From Microvelia longipes (lineage: Eukaryota > Arthropoda > Insecta > Hemiptera > Veliidae), in the NCBI GenBank assembly GCA_018340805.1, contig JACMZG010001863.1:22306794-22370793 (forward strand): a stretch of DNA of 64,000 bases, written 5' to 3'. Positions 47,341 through 58,830 of the stretch are shown here, one piece after another (position 1 is the first letter of the stretch; the number at the start of each line of letters is the position of its first letter). The translations under genes were made by a program, and so were the position numbers. The notes under the pieces were generated by a model. It had not been told where the DNA came from. It saw nothing but the letters and a program-made list of their open reading frames with translations, and made no database searches.

Positions 47341-47689
47341 GTCAATATAGAGAGCAGGATTAACATATAGATCGTGATAAGGGTCTATCACGATTCTTGA
47401 TAAAGAGAGTATATCATATTTAAGATAAGAGAACATTATTAGGATTACAACAATCCTCAATAAAGTGAATTGCCAGCCTATATAGATAGAAAGAGGGTAT
47501 AAAACAATTCAAGGGGAGAGGAGTAGAGAACAATTCAGTTTAGCAAAAGTTCTTTATCGTGTGAATTGCCGACCTTATCTTTCAGAGAGGTTTAAAAGCA
47601 ATTCAAGACGAGAGGACACTTTAGGACAGTAATAGTCCTGTCATTCTGAATAAAGAGCATTGCAAGACTGATAGAGAGGGTGTAAAACA

Positions 47690-48605
47690 GGATATAGCAT
47701 ATAGCAATGGTCTAGAAAAGGATATAGCAGAGAGAGAGGATATAGCTGGATAGCAATGGTCTAGAAAAGAATATAGCAGAGAGAGAGGATATAGCTGGAT
47801 AGCAATGGTCTAGAAGAGGATATAGCAGGATAGCAATGTCTAGAAAAGGATATAGCAAGAGAGAGATAAAGCTGGATAGCAATGGTCTAGAAAGGATATA
47901 GCAGGATAGCAACGGTCTTAGAAGAATATAGCAGAAGAGAGGATATAGCAGGATAGCAATGGTCTATAGCAGGAATAGCTAGAAAAGAATATAGCAGAGA
48001 GAGAGGATATAGCTGATAGCAATGGTCTAGAAAAGGATAGCAGGATAGCAATGGTCTAGAAGAGGATATAGCAGGATAGCAATGGTCTAGAAAAGGATAT
48101 AGCAGAGAGAGAGGATATAGCTGGATAGCAATGGTCTAGAAGAGGATATAGCAGGATAGCAATGGTCTAGAAGAGGATATAGCAGGATAGCAATGGTCTA
48201 GAAAAGGATATAGCAGAGAGAGAGGATATAGCGGATATAGCAGGATAGCAATGGTCTAGCAAAGAGAGAGGATAGCAGATAGCAATGGTCTAGAAAGGTA
48301 TAGCAGGATAGCAATGGTCTAGAAAAGGATATAGCAGAGAGAGAGGATATAGCTGGATAGCAATGGTCTAGAAAAGGATATAGCAGGATAGCAATGTCTA
48401 GAAGAGGATATAGCAGGATAGCATGTCTAGAAAAGGATATAGCAGAGAGAGAGATATAGCTGGATAGCAATGGTCTAGAAAAGATATAGCAGGATAGCAA
48501 TGGTCTAGAAGAGGATATAGCAGGATAGCAATGGTCTAGAAAAGGATATAGCAGTAGTAGCAAGGTCTAGAAGAGAATATAGCCTGATAGCAATGGCAGA
48601 AGAGG
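47690..48605 (+). repeat. 49/31-bp satellite array
   Basis: Alternating long (about 49 bp: GATATAGCAGAGAGAGAGGA, TATAGCTGGATAGCAATGGT, CTAGAAAAG) and short (about 31 bp) units. The minus-strand frames rich in CYPAISS-like repeats are artefacts. The array is cut by a hAT element at 48619. Confidence 0.95.
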
Positions 48606-48618
48606 ATAGGGTCTAGAA

Positions 48619-49167
48619 TAGTGGTTCCCAATCAGGGATCGTAGTCAGTCCCAATCAGTCCCAAATGAGTTTTTAGGGGGTCCAGGGAGCAATTTTACAA
48701 AATATATTTTAAAAGTAAAAAAAAATAGTTTTTTTTCTTTTGTGTGTGTTACTTCAGTAATTAATTAAATTATTATTTATTTAAGAATTATTTATATACT
48801 AATAACAGTTGGAATTTTTATTTAATACTATCCGTTCACTATAAGTATAAGTTATAAATTATATTAAAAGTTGTTAGAACCTATCTTTGTGAATTGGGTT
48901 TAGTAATTTAATAGCAATAAAGACCAAACAAAGAAACATGCTCAATCCAGAATCTGATCTGCGCCTAGCAATCAGTGAAAAGATTCCGTATTTTGAGAAA
49001 ATAATTAATGAGAGGCAGCAACAAAAGAACCACGTTTGTTTAATTAACGTTAGTATTCTTTATATCGTCTTTTGTATTTACCTTACCTTATATATGATAA
49101 TAATAACAAATTAAATATATAATATATATATATATAATATATATAATATATTATATATATATATATA

Positions 49168-49214
<47 letters not shown>

Positions 49215-49290
49215 ATATATAGCAAGGGGTCTGGGAAGTAGTTCAAAACATTATAGGGGTCCCAAGTATAAAAAAGGTTGGGAACCACTG
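48619..49290. mobile_element. hAT-type MITE, 672 bp
   Basis: Ends are TAGTGGTTCCCAATC and, inverted, CAGTGGTTCCCAACC, a classic hAT terminus. It is flanked by GTCTAGAA on both sides (48611-48618 and 49291-49298), 8 bp as expected. The caveat is that GTCTAGAA occurs in every unit of the array it sits in, so the duplication is not independent proof. Inside are AT-rich sequence and a (TA)n tract (49118-49222). No transposase. Confidence 0.88.
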
Positions 49291-49629
49291 GTCTAGAAGG
49301 TTTCTGCTTTACTAACTTTATCGGCGATAGAATAGGTATAGACATTTTAAGGCAGGGCCACAAATAGTTTGCAATTATTTGTAATGCAAATTATCATTTA
49401 AATCCATTTTTAATTTAAATAGGGTATCAAAATCTAAAACTGAATCCGTTTTAATTAGAATTTTGGATCATTTGAGCGGAATAACAATTTTAAACGTAGG
49501 GCTCAATCTCGAGCCCTAGTTAAATGTATACAAAGTTCAAACCAAGCTCAATTTGAACTGAATTTAAATTATGAATAAAGTCTTAAATTTTTATATAGCT
49601 ATTTTGATATATTTAGCTTACTAGATTTT

Positions 49630-50028
49630 TCATCTTTTCCTCATTTATACTGTAGGTATGTAGGAAAAGTAATGATATGGCCTGACCCTAAGATTCTGAA
49701 AATGGGATTTTAATATAACTGTTATGTCGTTTTTAAGACCTGCGTAATAGCTTTTACCTTCTTATCTGTTTGTAAATTTGTGTGTATGTATGTGTTTGTT
49801 ATAATCATAGCTTCCAGTAGGTTGATACTGAAGAGTTCAAACGAGGTACACAATTAATCAGATGGTCTAGTTGTGTTTTCTGGAAACGAAATTTGATTTT
49901 GACATTATTAAATTATTCACTGTACTTTGTGTACTGTGAATTCATATAGTATACATGCATAGTGTATGTAGTGTACAATATATATATATATTTATATATA
50001 TAATATATATATATATAACATATATATG

Positions 50029-50096
<68 letters not shown>

Positions 50097-50290
50097 TATG
50101 TACATTTACTTTATTCTGAGGTCGAGCGCAGCGAGACCGAAGCAATACTTTTTTAAGATTTAAGGACAAACGAAGCGATTTCGAATTCGAGAAAAAGTAC
50201 CGAGGTGCTCTTTAACATTTTTTTCTATTTCATTATGCGATATAATTCACGCGTCTTTCGTATTCTCAGGACGAGCGAAGCTAGTCCAAA
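49630..50290 (+). repeat. R1 copy, diverged and split by (TA)n
   Basis: Head TTTATACTGTAGGTATGTAG at 49645, GTTTTTAAGACCTGCGTAAT, TG-rich stretch near 49780. After the (TA)n at 49978-50101 it resumes with TTCTGAGGTCGAGCGCAGCG and GAGACCGAAG, AAAAAGTACCGAGG, and another GGACGAGCGAAGC at 50269. The middle, including the 5S-like block, is replaced by the TA tract. Confidence 0.75.
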
Positions 50291-50739
50291 GTGGTAGGGT
50301 TGAGTTCAAAGCTATAATCTAAAAGTATTAAAAAACTAAGGGTGCTTTTCCATAGTTGGCTTCTTAAAATTCTAATCAGCGGTGTGAGCAAGGAATAGCT
50401 AATTGTCAAGGCTAGTATTCCCAGTTTTCTTTTTGATTCTTGTCTCTTAGCAAAAGAATCTTCTCCTTCAAAATAATTAGTCAAGAAGCAAAGACTGTGT
50501 TCTTTATGATGGTCCTAGACTGTAAGATGCTTGATTCTGAAGTTCAGAGCCACCTAGCTGTTGATAATTATCACATTCCTTTAGAGTTTTCATTATTCTA
50601 GTACTTCGTTGACAATTTTAAGACACATTTCTCTAATTATTATTGCTTCTATTTATTTTTATTAGAGTTCTATATTTCCGTCTTTTTTGAATGGATTATA
50701 TACCCAGTGTTTTAATTTCTTTAACTTTTTACTTTTCCT

Positions 50740-51345
50740 AATTTATACCGTATGACCGTATAACAAGTATTCTGTCTGCAATAGGACAAGTTTAAACCTC
50801 GATTTCGGACTTTTAGGGTGAACACAATACTTTTATCTCCAGACGGTGTATAATGTAAAGTTTATTGACTAGTTTTTAGGGAGTAAAGAAGCACTTTTGA
50901 CTCCCAAGGGAGTAAAGTTACTTTTCACTCCCTTGGGAGTAAAAAGTAACTTTTTCTCCCTTGGGAATAAAAAGTGTTTCCTATTATTGGGTTATTAGAG
51001 CCAATTTTAACAATTTTTGTGGGGAGTGGGATTCTCTAAATTTAAAAAGGTGACCGATCAATTTTTTGTAATTTTCCCGGGGATGGCACCCAAAAATTTA
51101 TAAGGGGGACCAGACCAAAAAAAAAATTTTTTTGGCTCAAAATCCGTTTCAGGTGAAAGAAGTTGTTTGGAGCAATAAATTTGTTTTTTAAATTTTTTGG
51201 GGGCGACACTCCCAAAATTTATAAGGGGGTCCAACCTGAAAAAAATTTGAATAAAATACAACAAAACGTCTTAAAAAAATCAACGTCTGGAGATAAAATC
51301 TTGTATGCATCTTGGGAGTAAAATGCCATTTTCCCCCTCGCAATT
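50740..51345. repeat. R1 head fragment and palindromic block
   Basis: 50740-50850 is a head-to-head fragment of R1. TTTTATCTCCAGACG (50833-50848) recurs inverted at 51284-51298, framing a 470-bp block. The block has three ACTCCCAAGGGAGT-type palindromes (50898-50975) and two diverged direct copies of 'CCCAAAAATTTATAAGGGGG' / 'CCCAAAATTTATAAGGGGG' (51090, 51212). It may be a MITE-like element; no coding content. Confidence 0.55.
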
Positions 51346-51520
51346 GCCTTCCTCGGCTTCGCCTTGGGAGTTAATAGTTATAACTACCTCGGCTTCGCCT
51401 CGGGAGTTAATAGTCATGTCTCCCTCGGCTTTTTCTCGGGAGTTAAATACATAAATACCTCGGCTTCGCCTCAGGAGTTAAATACTTTGGTTCCCTCGGC
51501 TTACGCCTTAGGAACCAACT
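51345..51520 (+). repeat. Short tandem array, CTCGGCTTCGCCTCGGGAGT
   Basis: Four to five units of about 35-38 bp containing CCTCGGCTTCGCCTCGGGAG and TTAATAGT. GC-rich compared with the surroundings. The same CTCCC..GGGAG theme as the preceding block. Confidence 0.85.
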
Positions 51521-51742
51521 AACTGCTCAGGGAAATAATAGCATTCTTTACTCCCGTGGTGCATAAATAACTATTCCTATATAACTACGCCATTAAGTCA
51601 GGAAAAGTAAAAATAACAGGAATAATATCGATATAAAATATAAAAGGGATAATAATGAGCGAATAACATTTATTACTACCAGTCACGCATAGTTATTAGT
51701 TATAACTACTTACTTATAACTACTTACTTATAACTTTTAAGT

Positions 51743-52214
51743 TATGTGTTTGGGTGCTTAAGAGACAAAATGAAAATTTAGATGTTATATTTAAACAATA
51801 TTTCGTTCTTCATCACACAAAGCATTTTCAAGTTATTTAAATCATTATTTTAACTGTTTTTTTCCCTTTTTTCTGATTTATTTTTAACTTTTTAGGTTTG
51901 TGGGCCTTTTTATTTAATTTTTGACTTAATTAGTAGTTAATATAGCCTAACAATTAGTACGTTTTTTAAATATGATATTTATTTATTTCAGATAGCTCTG
52001 CATGACTTAAATAATATTTATTTTGTAATCTTTATTTGTATAATTATATGGTTATTGATAGTTATTCATAACTTTATTGAGTACAATTATGGTTTTTCTG
52101 TTTTTCTTTTGTAGATTTTAATAACTTGAAAATGCTCTGTGTGATGAAGAGCAAAATATTGTTTAAATATAACATATAAATTTTCATTTTGTCTCTTAAG
52201 CACCCAAACACATA
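51743..52214. mobile_element. Foldback element with 95-bp arms
   Basis: Arms 51743-51837 and 52120-52214 begin TATGTGTTTGGGTGCTTAAG and differ at only a few sites; the 282-bp middle is AT-rich and non-coding. TATTACTACCAGTCACGCAT occurs just outside on both sides (51671-51690; 52272-52291), so the element seems inserted into the 43-bp satellite that continues to its right. Confidence 0.85.
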
Positions 52215-52243
52215 CCATATACTTATTATGGAGACCAATACAG

Positions 52244-52450
52244 TTGATAATGGTTAGTTATGTTATACAATTATTACTACCAGTCACGCATACACTACAG
52301 TTATGTTATACAATTATTACTACGAGTCACGCATATGCTACAGTTATGTTATACAATTATTACTACCAGTCACGCATATGCTACAGTTATGTTATACAAT
52401 TATTACTACCAGTCACGCATATGCTACAGTTATGTTATACAATTTATTTA
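52244..52450 (+). repeat. 43-bp satellite array
   Basis: Nearly five units of TACAGTTATGTTATACAATT, ATTACTACCAGTCACGCATA, TGC, almost identical, so recently amplified. The overlapping plus-strand frames are artefacts. Confidence 0.95.
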
Positions 52451-53442
52451 TTTAGTTTTTATTTATTTTAAGATGTATTTATTACAATTATAAATGCATA
52501 TGTTACACGTATAAATATTTCACGTGTTTTTATATTTATAAAGAAATGAAACATGAAAGAATATATCTCAGTGGATCTTTTAGGAACATATCAATTGTGC
52601 TCAATGAACTGAAAATGTTTAAGAATATAACAAGTCAAGAGTTCTTACAATGCACTCGATAGCCTCTTAAACTTACCTACATACACAAGAAAAGTTTGTT
52701 AAACAAGACCGGTTGTGATTATTTTGACGAATTTTTGAGCCCATTCATAAAAAGGAATCGTACAGTGTTAGTTGAAACCGGTCTCTTATTCACTTCTAAC
52801 TGGATACTTATAGTATAAAGCCGGAAGGCCTTTTAAACTATTTCTATTATAAGAAATTAAATCTCTGTAAAATACACGATTTAACTTCGTTTCATTGAGT
52901 AAAATATGGCAAATATTTCTAAACAAGAATCAGGATTAGCAAAGCCTGTTAACTATGCTAAAATCATGAAGTGTATAGCTTTAGCGTATTAAATATTCCT
53001 TGCTAAATTGTTAGTGAGAGATAATACTTTTTTATGCTAATTCTATTCAATATTTGTAAATCCTTCCTCTCTCATTGACTCAAAGGCCCAAAAAACATCG
53101 AAAACGACTCCCCACTTGAAATAGGTTGTTTAGCGTTGTTGAGTGTTAAAAACCTAAAATGTTTTTATTTTAGGTTTTCTGGAAATTGACAATCTTTTTT
53201 TAGGCTTTTTGGTCACTTAAAGTGGTTTTTGGTCGGCTTCGGACCGGTTTAATTTTATTCAACGCCCAGAAAATACATACACACCCTACTCGAAATTTAT
53301 TTTTTATCGACCATAATTTTAGTATCCGGTAAGTTACCATAGTTTTTTACCAAACATAAATAAGGATCTTTGTCGTGGCGAAAAATATATTAACCTTGAA
53401 TTATAGCCTATATAGCCTAAAATATATTAACCTTAATTATAG

Positions 53443-53659
53443 CCAAATTATTTGACATAGTTATTAGTTCGTCCTTGAGGAAATTTACTTAGCTTTTCAA
53501 CGAACCCTATAGAAAACCAGGTTTTTGTGACGTCATTAACCCGGTTTACTGCAGTAAACCGGTTAATGACGTCACAAAAACCTGGTTTTCTATAGGGTTC
53601 GTTGAAAAGCTAAGTAAATTTCCTCAAGGACGAACTAATAACTATGTCAAATAATTTGG
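53443..53659. repeat. 217-bp near-perfect palindrome
   Basis: Arms of 109 and 108 bp meet at CTGCAG (53549-53554) with no spacer and a single-base length difference (CCC versus CC near 53540). Each arm includes TGACGTCATTAACC, CTATAGGGTTCG and CCAAATTATTTGACATAG. The right arm continues as the left end of the older foldback at 53552-54345, so the left arm looks like a recent inverted copy of that end. Confidence 0.95.
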
Positions 53660-54345
53660 AACTATTGCCCAAAAGTTTGGATGATGGCATTAGAGGAAGT
53701 ATAAGAAATGAGCAAAAGTTTAGCCAAGCACAGGAAAAACTGCTATTATCATTGCCCTTTAAGAAAACCAAAACATTTCCATACTTTCAATAGTAAAATT
53801 TCAAGCTATTGTTGCTGGAAGTTAAAAAAAACTGATATCTTAGCATAGCTCTGCAATGGTAATTAAATGGTACACAAAATAATTAAAAATCTCTAAAATA
53901 AGGGGAAAGAGTGGTTTTAAAGAAAAATGTATACGAATAAAATATGTTTATTTTGCTCCCTAGAGTCTAAAAATTTCATTATTTCTTCAAATTCGAAAAA
54001 AAATATTTTGTTGAAATAACACTTTCATACTACGACAAAAATTATCAGTTTTTTCAACTACGAACAGCAATAGCTTAAAATTTTGACTATTGAATTAATG
54101 AAAATGTTTGGTTTTCTTGAAGGGCAATGATAAGAGAAGTTTTCCCCGTTCTTGGTTAAACGTTGGCCCATCTCTTATTTTCCTCTAATGACCTACTATA
54201 AAAATTCCTAAAATTCAATTTTTGAAAAAGATGTAATTTTTCATGCGAATTTTTGGGTAGTAGTCCCAAATTATTTGACATAGTTAACAATATGTACTTT
54301 AGTAAATTTTCTCAGCTTTCCAACGAGACCAGTTTTATCTTTTAG
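53552..54345. mobile_element. Old large foldback element
   Basis: Diverged inverted arms of roughly 300 bp (53552-53850 and 54040-54345) share CCAAATTATTTGACATAGTT, CTATTATCATTGCCCTT, AAGAAAACCAAA and AAGCTATTG, all in inverted order. The middle of about 190 bp is unique. No coding frame survives and no terminal motif assigns it to a known superfamily. Confidence 0.75.
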
Positions 54346-54394
54346 CTTGAACAGTTAAAGAGCTATTAAAGATTTTATGATGCAAGGTCAAATA

Positions 54395-54431
54395 ATTTGT
54401 AAAAATATTATATTTGACCTTGTGGGAAAAC
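54395..54431. repeat. Small hairpin
   Basis: AAGGTCAAATAAT pairs with ATTATATTTGACCTT across a short loop, just outside the old foldback. Confidence 0.6.
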
Positions 54432-54554
54432 GGTTGGAGCTCGGGGTTTATATTATAGGACTGTTTTCTTCCCCTAGAGTAGTACTATCACCTCTTTCTT
54501 TGTTAGACACTTTATATGAAACAACCTGTATATAAATATTTTTGAGGTTGCATT

Positions 54555-54950
54555 ATGTTGTATATGTGAATCGATAAAACCGAAACTAATGCAGGTAATA
54601 AATTTTAAATTTCATAAATGTGTTAACCATACATATTTGTACATGTGTATAAAATTTCACCATGTTTTGAAGTCTTATGATTTTTTAAAATTTTTTCTGT
54701 CATTATTGTGGGTTTTTTTACTGTATGTACGAGAATTTTGTTCCTTGACGTATCTATGGGACACGATAACTTTCAAATGCTTTCTCTGATCTAAATGAAA
54801 CTTCGTACAAAAAGTAACTTTACTTTTCCTGACTCTATTGTTTATTAAATACGTGTGACGTCATTAACCATCAATAATGACTAGCAAACATTTAAAAAAA
54901 TACAAATATCCAAAAACTGTTTAGAACGGGCTGAACTTACATGTATGGTT
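54555..54950. repeat. R1 fragments in opposite orientations
   Basis: 54590-54720 resembles the R1 middle on the minus strand (AAATTTCACCATG, CATTATTGTGGG). 54855-54950 resembles the same part on the plus strand (GTGACGTCATTAACC, ATAATGACTAGCAAA). Together they form an old inverted pair. Confidence 0.5.
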
Positions 54951-55032
54951 AGCAAAAATAGGAAGTTACTTTTTTATATGAATTTATTCCGGTTTTATTG
55001 GTTGACATATTTAACATAATGTAATCAAATTA

Positions 55033-55860
55033 CGTTTTTACTTTTCCTCATTTATACCATAGGTATATAGGAAAAGTATTGTGTTTGCAAAAAAATCCGA
55101 AACCGGAATTAGCCGTTTTAGGCTTTTTTAAGGCCTCCTGAGTGGTTTTCGCAAAGTTGTCTATCTGTGTGTGTGTGTGTGTCTGTTGTTATCGTAGCGC
55201 CCAGTGTATTCATGCTAGAGAGTTGAAATTTTGTACAAAAATCAGTCTACCTGTTGCGCTATTCGGAAAATATTTGTTTTATGACGTCATTAACCCGTAA
55301 TAATGGCTATGCAAAAATTTCGAAAAATCATAAAACACGGACAAATGATGCAATTCGACTGAAATTAAAAACGCATGTAGCTACGTATAAGACTAACATA
55401 ACACAGACTAACATAGGACTAACAAGACTAACATAAGTGCCAAGTTTCATCTCATTATCAGCATTACTTTATTTTTTGTCGAATAATGTGTATACAATTT
55501 TTAAAAAATAGTAAAAAATCGGAAATTATTCTAATTTTAGTACAACTGTACCCGTTGACGTAATAAATGAGTGCAATTTAAAAGTTTCGTTAAAATACAA
55601 CAAGTCTATGGATGACTTTTGGTGCGGATTGGTACGGACATAAAAGTTAAGTAGCTTCGAGCATGTTAGGGCCTGGATAAATGACCATATGGGAATGAAA
55701 CAAATGTAGTTGCGAGTCCAAATACGTTTTGCTGTATAAATTTAACGACTTGTACTTCTGAGGACGAGCGAATCGAGTCGGAAGCTGGGAAGATGAGCGT
55801 AGCGAATCTGATGTAATGAGGTAAAGTTCCGAGGTATTCCGTACCCGATTTTTTTACTTA
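55033..55860 (+). repeat. R1 dispersed repeat, longest copy
   Basis: Runs from TACTTTTCCTCATTTATACC to the end motif ATTCCGTACCCGAT, about 825 bp, with all landmarks: TG-rich stretch (55168-55183), GACGTCATTAACCCG, ATTATCAGCATTA, a worn 5S-like block (55643-55685), GGACGAGCGAATCGAG and GAGCGTAGCGAATCTGATG. A short inner tandem (GACTAACATA, 55392-55435) is private. The frame at 55254-55436 is repeat-derived. Confidence 0.9.
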
Positions 55861-55909
55861 TACATTTTAAAAATCGCTTATATCATGGCAGTCTACTTAT
55901 GACAATCTG

Positions 55910-56030
55910 ATACAGGACCCAACCATGTGCCTGCGAACGGCCGTAGAGAGGCGCGGGGGGTGCGTTGCTGTCTCAAGCGCCGACGCTGCCGAGGTCTCGA
56001 AGCGGCTTATAAGAGGCCGAAGGTCTCTTA
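55910..56030. other. GC-rich island of unknown origin
   Basis: GCGAACGGCCGTAGAGAGGC, GCGCGGGGGGTGCG, GCGCCGACGCTGCCGAGG and GAGGCCGAAGGTCTC stand out in an AT-rich setting between an R1 copy and a satellite. No coding frame of note. It may be a fragment of an unrecognised element or an rDNA-like piece; I cannot decide. Confidence 0.35.
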
Positions 56031-56034
56031 TTTG

Positions 56035-56435
56035 TTTTTATTTACAGGCTGATTAATCTATTTTATAAAGCCTCATTCGACTTTTTTTTATTTACAGACT
56101 AATAAAAATATTAGTACTGGATAGTATCAATATTTTTTTTTATTACAGACTAAATAAAATATTAGTACTGGATAGTATCAATATTTTTTTATTACAGACT
56201 ACTGGTATCAATATTTTTTCTTATTTACAGACTAATAAAAATATTAGTACTGGATAGTATCAATATTTTTTTATTACAGACTAATAAAAATAATACTGGA
56301 TAGTATCAATATTTTTTTTTATTTACAGACTAATAAAAATATTAGTACTGATAGTATCAAATTTTTTTATTTACAGACTAATAAAATATTATACTGGATA
56401 GTATCAATATTTTTTTTATTACAGACTAATAGTAT
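56035..56435 (+). repeat. About 50-bp satellite array
   Basis: Seven or eight units with ACAGACTAATAAAAATATTA, GTACTGGATAGTATCAATAT and a variable T run; several units are shortened. Confidence 0.93.
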
Positions 56436-56454
56436 TGGAGTACTGGATACTCCA

Positions 56455-57215
56455 AATGTTTTCCGCTCCTTTTAAGATTCGCAACGCTCTTCCTCCCTAT
56501 TTCAAATTAACTTTGCTCATCCTTAGAATATGAAAATCACCTAATTCATATTGAAGAACGTCTTCGTACTCGCTTTTCTTGTACTTTTAAAAGTATCAGT
56601 TTATTGTCAGCGGTCGCCTATCACAGGTACCTGTCTCGATGCTGCTTAAAAAAGAAACTAAAGATACAATTTCCTCATTGTAATGAAAATTTATATACTT
56701 TATTATTACATAAAGAAATACACTTTTACCGAATTTAAACTCCATTTGATGGCCTATTTTACATTTTTTTTAACGTATTCATTTCAATTAAAGAAAATTA
56801 AAACAATGCTGATATTGCTGACAAAGAAATTAATGAAATATAACACATTTGTTCTCTATTTATAGGATTATATATGTGTCGAGTTTCAAATCTATCCATA
56901 CATTAGTCCTCATTCTAAGAATATTTGAAATTTTTCCTGATAAAATGGTGACTTAAAAAATATTTTTCAGAAAGAAGGACCAGACCTATAAAGATTGATT
57001 TTGAGTCAATTACTCTCCTCTTAAGAATCTACTCTTAAGAAAGCAACTCTTCAGTATAATCATATTATATGCTACAATCACAGACACACACCAACGACTT
57101 AGTAAATGGCACTCTGAAAGACTTAAAAAGACATGAATCGGAAAATTCAGTTAAAATCTTGGTTTTGGAGTTTTAGTGCAAACTCATTATTTTTTCTATA
57201 TACTAACGGTGTAAA
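56455..57215 (-). repeat. R1 dispersed repeat, diverged
   Basis: Minus-strand copy: CTTTGCTCATCCTTAGAATA, GAACGTCTTCGTACTCGCTT, CACAGACACACACCAACGAC, CATGAATCGGAAAATTCAG, TTTGGAGTTTTAGTGCAAAC and a worn head at about 57195-57215. The 3' half has lost most of the 5S-like block. Confidence 0.68.
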
Positions 57216-57895
57216 GAAATAGTATGAGGTATAAGGAAAAGTATGAGATATAATAAAATATAAGGTATAAGGTAAAGTATGATGTATAAAAGAAAAGTAC
57301 CTGGTATAAGAAAAAATATTAGGGAAAGTATGAGGTATAATAAAATATAAAGTAAATTATGGGGTATAAAAGAAGAGTACCTGGTATAAGGAAAAATATC
57401 AAAGAAAAGTATGAGGATAATAAAATATAAGGTAAAGTGTAGGGTATAAAAGAAAAGTACCTGGTGTAAGGAAAAATATAAAGGAAAAGTATCAGGTATA
57501 ATAAAATATAAGGTATAAGGTAAAGTATGGTGTATAAATGGAAAGTATACGAGGTATAAGGAAAAGTATAAGGTATAAAGGAATAATATGATGTAATATA
57601 AAATATAAGGTATGAAGTAAAGTATATGGGGTATAAAAGAAAAGTACAAAGTATAAGAAAGTATAAAGGAAAAGGTATCAATGAAAATTATTAGGCATAA
57701 GGAAAAGTATGAGGTATAAGGGTAAGTATGACGTATTAAAAAAATGAAAAATAAGTATAAAGTATAAAGGAAAAGTATGAGGTAAAAGGAAAAGCATGAG
57801 GTAAAAGGAAAAGTATGAGGGAAAAGGAAAAGTATGAGGTAAAAAGAAAAGAATGAGGTAAAAGGAAAAGCATGAGGTATAAAGGAAAATTAAAA
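57215..57895 (+). repeat. Degenerate GGTATAAGGAAAAGTATGA satellite
   Basis: Several dozen short units of about 19-21 bp (GGTATAAGGAAAAGTATGAG and variants), purine-rich on the plus strand, so the minus strand shows long Phe/Tyr/Leu/Pro frames that are not genes. It begins where the R1 head ends (R1 contains GGTATA...GGAAAAGTA), so it may have grown from that head. Confidence 0.93.
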
Positions 57896-57899
57896 TTCA

Positions 57900-58830
57900 T
57901 AAAATATTGAAATAAACACCTTACTACAGTTTATTCTGCTTTCATCATAAGTTATTATTATACAGAAAATTTTAAATCAGGCTATCGTATTTTCTAGAAC
58001 GAGTTACGAATGAGGACACTAATATCCAGATAATTCCTATAAAGATATTGGTTTTGTTTTTTTTTAGACGACCATTACATTAAGTAAGAAATAAGGATTC
58101 TTTTTTAAGAATGTATGAGTATCCTCAAGAAAAGAGATTTTTTTCTCTCGATGATTTTTAAAAGGATAATCCAGGTGAAGGGGGATAACTAAGGATAACG
58201 GAGAGGGGGCAGACTGAGGACCCCCTTAGATGATCCTGTGTGGTCTTGAATCCTTTCCCCTCTAGTCTATTCCTAGAGCTAAAAAGGATATTAATTTAAA
58301 GATTTTCTTATGTGTGGGTGGGGTCACTATCTTTTTATCCTGAATAATATTGTAGGAGGAGTTTCTTTTTTTCTTTAGGCGGAGCTAGATTTTTCTTCTT
58401 TTTTAAACACGCCTACTTTCTTTTTTTTTTCTTTTTCTTGTTACACACTTCGAGTTTAAGTGTTTTACTGTAATAGCATAGGAGAGACTTGATTTTATAA
58501 TAATGTCAATATTTACTTGGATTACTCTTTCAACCTTCCTTCTCTTTACCTTTCTCTATCTTTAGATTGGAATTTCAACACTTATAAAAAATACATGCCT
58601 ACCATTTTATTATAGATGAATAAAATAAAATATAAAAAGATATATTTTTTTTATGTCAAGGAACTAATTGAACTGATGGTTTTACTGACAAGCCTGGGAA
58701 TGCTATCCTTCTTAATATCAATCGATCGCGAAGATCAATTAACATGTATTTCATTTCATACTTAATCCAGCTGACTCCTTCAAAATATCAAAATTAAATC
58801 GAAGTAAACATGATGATAAATTGTGTAAGC
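57900..58830. other. Stretch without recognised genes
   Basis: AT-rich with T runs. No family resemblance in any frame. Confidence 0.55.

Noticed and set aside
47712..48563. Minus-strand frames with repeated CYPAISS-like peptides
   Set aside because: Produced by the 49/31-bp satellite; repeat indels show no frame preservation.
45730..48605. CRISPR-like regular repeats
   Set aside because: Units are contiguous with no unique spacers, and the window is eukaryotic.
57203..57681. 148- and 120-residue hydrophobic minus-strand frames resembling membrane proteins
   Set aside because: They are the pyrimidine strand of the GGTATAAGGAAAAGTATGA satellite; no splice or start context.
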